From the NCBI GenBank assembly GCA_045105075.1, contig JBGCDD010000028.1:1-18834 (forward strand): 18,834 bases of DNA, in the 5' to 3' direction. Source of the DNA: JBGCDD01 sp045105075 (GTDB lineage Bacteria > Pseudomonadota > Alphaproteobacteria > Rhodobacterales > Rhodobacteraceae). A program made the position numbers and the translations under genes. How positions within the stretch are numbered: the first letter of the stretch is position 1; the number at the start of each line of letters is the position of its first letter. Below the pieces are notes generated by a model. It saw only the letters and a program-made list of their open reading frames with translations. It did not search any database and was not told the DNA's origin. Positions 16,650-18,834 of this stretch are shown here, piece after piece.

Positions 16650-18295
16650 CACCACTTGAGACCAAAATTGACACGTCTGGCGATGACTACGCCGCCAACT
16701 GCGCCGCCATGGCAGAGCGTGTTGAAAAGATACGCGCCATCGAAGCACAGATCCGCAATGGGGAAGAGCGGTATCGCGCCCGGGCCGAAAAGGCGGGAAA
16801 ACTGCTACCGCGAGAGCGTCTGGCCCATTTGCTTGACCCCGGCGCGCCATTTTTGGAGCTGAATGCCATCGCTGGTTACAAAATGTTAGGGGATACGGAC
16901 GGCACGACCGCTGGCGGCAATCTGATCATGGGGATCGGATTTGTGAAGGGCAGGCGGGTTCTGGTCATGGTCTGGAACTACGCGATCAAGGGCGGCACCA
17001 TCAATTCCGCGACCACTCGCAAGCATTTGCGCCTGCAACAGATCGCTTTTGCAACCGGCTTGCCCATCATCTCGCTCAGCGAAAGCGGCGGTGGCAATCT
17101 GGCCGATCTGTCAGGCGACAGTGACCCGTGGGGCGCGCGTCTGTTCATTGACGGCGGCACGATCTATGCCCAGCAGGCCGAGCTTTCCGCGGCAGGTATT
17201 CCGCAGATCACAGTGGCGCATGGCAATGCGACCGCAGGTGGTGCCTATCACGTGGCGCTGTCGGACTACGTCGTGTTGGTGCGCGGACAATCGCATGTGT
17301 TTCTGGCAGGTCCCCCTTTGCTCAAGGCCGCAACGGGTGAAATCGCGCACCACGAGGAACTGGGCGGGGCAGAGATGCACGCAAACGTCACAGGCACGGG
17401 CGAATACCTGGCCGAGACCGATGCCGACGGAATTCGCATCGCGCGCGAGATTGTCGATCTGCTGCCGCCAGCGGCCAATCGTGGATTGGAGCGGGACAAG
17501 GAGCCACAAGCGCCGCTTTATCCACCCGAGGACCTGCTGGGCATTGTTCCGACCAACAAACGCATACCCTATGACATGCGCGAAATCATTGCGCGCATCG
17601 TCGATGGGTCCGGTTTTCTGGAATTCAAAAGCGACTTTGGCCCTGACACGATCTGTGGGCACGCGCATCTGGATGGGTGGCGCATCGGAATTCTAACCAA
17701 CAACGGTCCGATCTCGCCACAAGGCGCCAACAAGGCGTCGCAGTTTTTGCAGCTTTGCGATCAGACCAACACGCCGATGATCTTCCTGCACAACACCACC
17801 GGATTTCTGGTCGGCAAGGAACCCGAGCAACTGGGACAGGTCAAACACGGCTCCAAGATGATACAGGCCGTTGCGAACTTTCGCCCGCCAAAGTTTACGA
17901 TTGTTGTCGGCAACTCCTATGGGGCCGGGAATTATGCGATGGGATCACAATCGCTCAAGCCTGCATTTTCATTTTCGTGGCCGAGCGCGCGCACGGCGGT
18001 GATGGGCGGCGCGCAGGCGGCCAAGGTCCTGTCGATCGTTGCCGAAGACCGTTTCAAAGCCAAGGGAGAGACGCCAAGCAAGGAGGTGCAGGCGAAGCTG
18101 GAGGCGCAAGCCCATGCGATCGAAGCGGCGATGGAAGCGGCGTCAGAGGCCATCTATACCTCAGCGCGGATGATGGACGACGGATTGATTGATCCGCGTG
18201 ACACGCGGGCTGTCTTGGCGGTGTGTCTGGAAACATATGCGGAAAAAGAACGGCGCGGTACGCAGCCAAACAGCTTTGGCGTCGCGCGTTTTTGA
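16646..18295 (+). CDS. atuC: Acyl-CoA carboxyltransferase beta subunit, AtuC-like (geranyl-CoA carboxylase)
   Basis: The 549-aa beta subunit has both carboxyltransferase halves. The N-half includes LLPRERLAHLLDPG (53-66), the acyl-CoA oxyanion segment SESGGGN (145-151), and ATAGGAY (195-201) with FLAGPPLLKAATGE (219-232). The C-half has the biotin-side HNTTGFLVG (382-390), NSYGAGNYAM (423-432) and MGGAQAA (453-459). It overlaps atuF by ATGA. At the position where methylcrotonyl-CoA carboxylases have Phe in an HFGRIFxNQ motif, this protein has Gly (DGGTIYAQQ, G170). As I recall, a Phe-to-Gly change there is what opens the pocket for geranyl-CoA. I could not align it by computation. It is the last gene of the operon before an IS3 element, so any atu genes further downstream would be separated. 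Confidence 0.9.
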   Translation: MTPLETKIDTSGDDYAANCAAMAERVEKIRAIEAQIRNGEERYRARAEKAGKLLPRERLAHLLDPGAPFLELNAIAGYKMLGDTDGTTAGGNLIMGIGFVKGRRVLVMVWNYAIKGGTINSATTRKHLRLQQIAFATGLPIISLSESGGGNLADLSGDSDPWGARLFIDGGTIYAQQAELSAAGIPQITVAHGNATAGGAYHVALSDYVVLVRGQSHVFLAGPPLLKAATGEIAHHEELGGAEMHANVTGTGEYLAETDADGIRIAREIVDLLPPAANRGLERDKEPQAPLYPPEDLLGIVPTNKRIPYDMREIIARIVDGSGFLEFKSDFGPDTICGHAHLDGWRIGILTNNGPISPQGANKASQFLQLCDQTNTPMIFLHNTTGFLVGKEPEQLGQVKHGSKMIQAVANFRPPKFTIVVGNSYGAGNYAMGSQSLKPAFSFSWPSARTAVMGGAQAAKVLSIVAEDRFKAKGETPSKEVQAKLEAQAHAIEAAMEAASEAIYTSARMMDDGLIDPRDTRAVLAVCLETYAEKERRGTQPNSFGVARF

Positions 18296-18520
18296 AGTGT
18301 TTGGGCGATTTGAGCGATGAGGTTTTGAAGTGGAGTTGACCAAGCAAATTTCGGCAAATGTCGCGCACAGATCCGCGCGCGGTTCAAGGTGGACCTGTCG
18401 CGGTTTGATGCCGCTCCTTTGATAGCATTTACTGCACCAAAGGAGATTGACTATGGGACTGAAACGGACGGACGAATTCCGCCAGGATGCGGTGCGTATC
18501 GCATTGACCAGCGGGCTTAC

Positions 18521-18557
18521 CGTTGCCGGGCAACACATGTTTACATGTGTGAAAGGG
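18521..18557 (+). repeat. 37-nt double-hairpin element, copy 1, inside IS3 orfA
   Basis: Inserted between orfA codons for T and RK (CTT AC | G CGC AAG when removed). Hairpin 1 is GTTGCC-g-GGCAAC (18522-18534). Hairpin 2 is ACACATG-TTTA-CATGTGT (18533-18550), sharing two bases with hairpin 1. A purine tail GAAAGGG follows. Ends are uncertain by one base because C or G can be placed on either side. The length is not a multiple of three, so it shifts the frame. Confidence 0.75.
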
Positions 18558-18625
18558 GCGCAAGCAGGTTTCTGATGATCTGGGTGTCGGTATGTCGACC
18601 CTGAATAAATGGATCACAGCACATC

Positions 18626-18662
18626 CACTGCCCGGCAGTGCATGTTTACATGCATGAGAGGG
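18626..18662 (+). repeat. 37-nt double-hairpin element, copy 2, inside IS3 orfA
   Basis: Inserted within the Arg codon of AHRD (CAT C | GA GAC when removed). Hairpin 1 is CACTGCC-c-GGCAGTG (18626-18640). Hairpin 2 is TGCATG-TTTA-CATGCA (about 18639-18654), followed by the tail GAGAGGG. It aligns with copy 1 without gaps, sharing TGCC, GGCA, ATGTTTACAT and the AGGGG end. Differences fall mostly in stem positions and keep pairing. Confidence 0.75.
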
Positions 18663-18762
18663 GAGACACGGATGTGGTGTCGAAAGAGGATTTAGACCTC
18701 GCCACAGAGAATGATCGACTTCGGCGCGAGATCAGGCTCCTCAAGGAGGAGAGGGAAATCCT

Positions 18763-18769
18763 AAAAAAG
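18763..18769 (+). other. Programmed -1 frameshift site of the IS3 element
   Basis: CTA AAA AAG in the orfA frame contains the slippery heptamer A-AAA-AAG. The -1 frame downstream carries orfB-like SFRFVEEHR. This is the standard way IS3-family elements make the OrfAB transposase. Frameshifting efficiency cannot be judged, because the downstream stimulatory region runs past the window. Confidence 0.65.
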
Positions 18770-18834
18770 GCCACCCAGTTCTTCGCGGGCCTAACGCAAT
18801 TAGCTTTAGGTTTGTCGAAGAACACAGATGCAGC

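Larger units (their letters stand above)
18453..18834 (+). pseudogene. IS3-family transposase orfA (plus start of orfB frame), interrupted by two 37-nt insertions; runs off the window
   Basis: ATG 18453 has a strong AAAGGAG (18439-18445). The product begins MGLKRTDEFRQDAVRIALTS and, if two 37-nt insertions are ignored, continues RKQVSDDLGVGMSTLNKWIT, then AHRDTDVVSKEDLDL, then the leucine-zipper-like LRREIRLLKEEREILKKATQ. That is a typical IS3 orfA with a helix-turn-helix. With the insertions read through, translation stops at 18570-18572, and a second stop lies inside the second insertion. Near 18763 there is an A-AAA-AAG slippery site. In the -1 frame beyond it, SFRFVEEHR matches the usual start of orfB, so a normal IS3 frameshift arrangement is preserved. 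The left terminal inverted repeat was not identified. The element lies 157 nt after atuC. Confidence 0.8.

Noticed and set aside
10846..18295. Leucine/isovalerate (Liu) catabolic operon
   Set aside because: The AtuA gene is present and no HMG-CoA lyase is seen. The beta subunit has Gly at the position I expect to be Phe in methylcrotonyl-CoA carboxylases. Liu remains a fallback if phylogeny disagrees.
18521..18662. CRISPR array interpretation of the two repeats in IS3 orfA
   Set aside because: There are only two copies, the intervening roughly 68 bp is normal orfA coding sequence, and the repeats differ at several paired positions.
18521..18662. Intrinsic terminators
   Set aside because: The hairpins are followed by purine-rich GAAAGGG or GAGAGGG rather than a T-tract, on neither strand giving a canonical terminator.

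Overview
This looks like a chromosomal window from an alphaproteobacterium, most probably Rhodobacterales (roseobacter-like). The reasons are the GC-rich codon use, the types of transposase present and the general gene content; this is an inference, as the window holds no rRNA or other marker gene. It contains two well-supported functional modules set among decayed insertion sequences, plus an odd pair of short structured repeats at the right edge.

Layout: (1) 1-2865 is an IS graveyard. It holds an IS30-family transposase relic on the minus strand, an IS1182-type transposase relic on the plus strand, and about 1.1 kb with no intact gene. (2) 2913-4672 (+) is a two-gene operon encoding an RtcB-type RNA ligase (RtcB2 class) and the release-factor-like protein PrfH, a module associated with repair and rescue of damaged ribosomes. 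(3) 4688-6935 (-) holds two hypothetical ORFs, a Nudix hydrolase, a Tat-exported intradiol-dioxygenase-fold protein and a ferric-reductase-like membrane protein. (4) 6992-9139 (-) is an Amt ammonium transporter followed by a small secreted protein of unknown function. (5) 9140-10006 has no intact gene and includes an IS3-type transposase scrap. (6) 10007-18295 is an acyclic-terpene-utilisation (Atu-like) locus. A TetR regulator (-) is divergent from a tightly overlapping operon (+): acyl-CoA dehydrogenase, AtuA, enoyl-CoA hydratase, biotin-carrying carboxylase alpha subunit and carboxyltransferase beta subunit. A sigma-70-like promoter with inverted repeats lies between them. (7) 18453-18834 is the start of an IS3-family element.

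How the genes fit together: the Atu-like operon would dehydrogenate a branched, methyl-blocked acyl-CoA (citronellyl-CoA type), carboxylate the beta-methyl group (geranyl-CoA carboxylase type) and hydrate the product. AtuA would act later or in an undefined step. The SDR (AtuB) and some other atu genes of Pseudomonas are not in the window, and the operon ends next to an IS3 element.

The most unusual signal is inside that IS3 orfA. Two 37-nt insertions, about 105 bp apart, each fold into two hairpins. They share a core sequence but differ by paired (compensatory) changes in the stems. Deleting exactly 37 nt at each site restores a continuous, family-like orfA frame. This is a candidate miniature palindromic element, or less likely an element removed or bypassed at the RNA or translation level.
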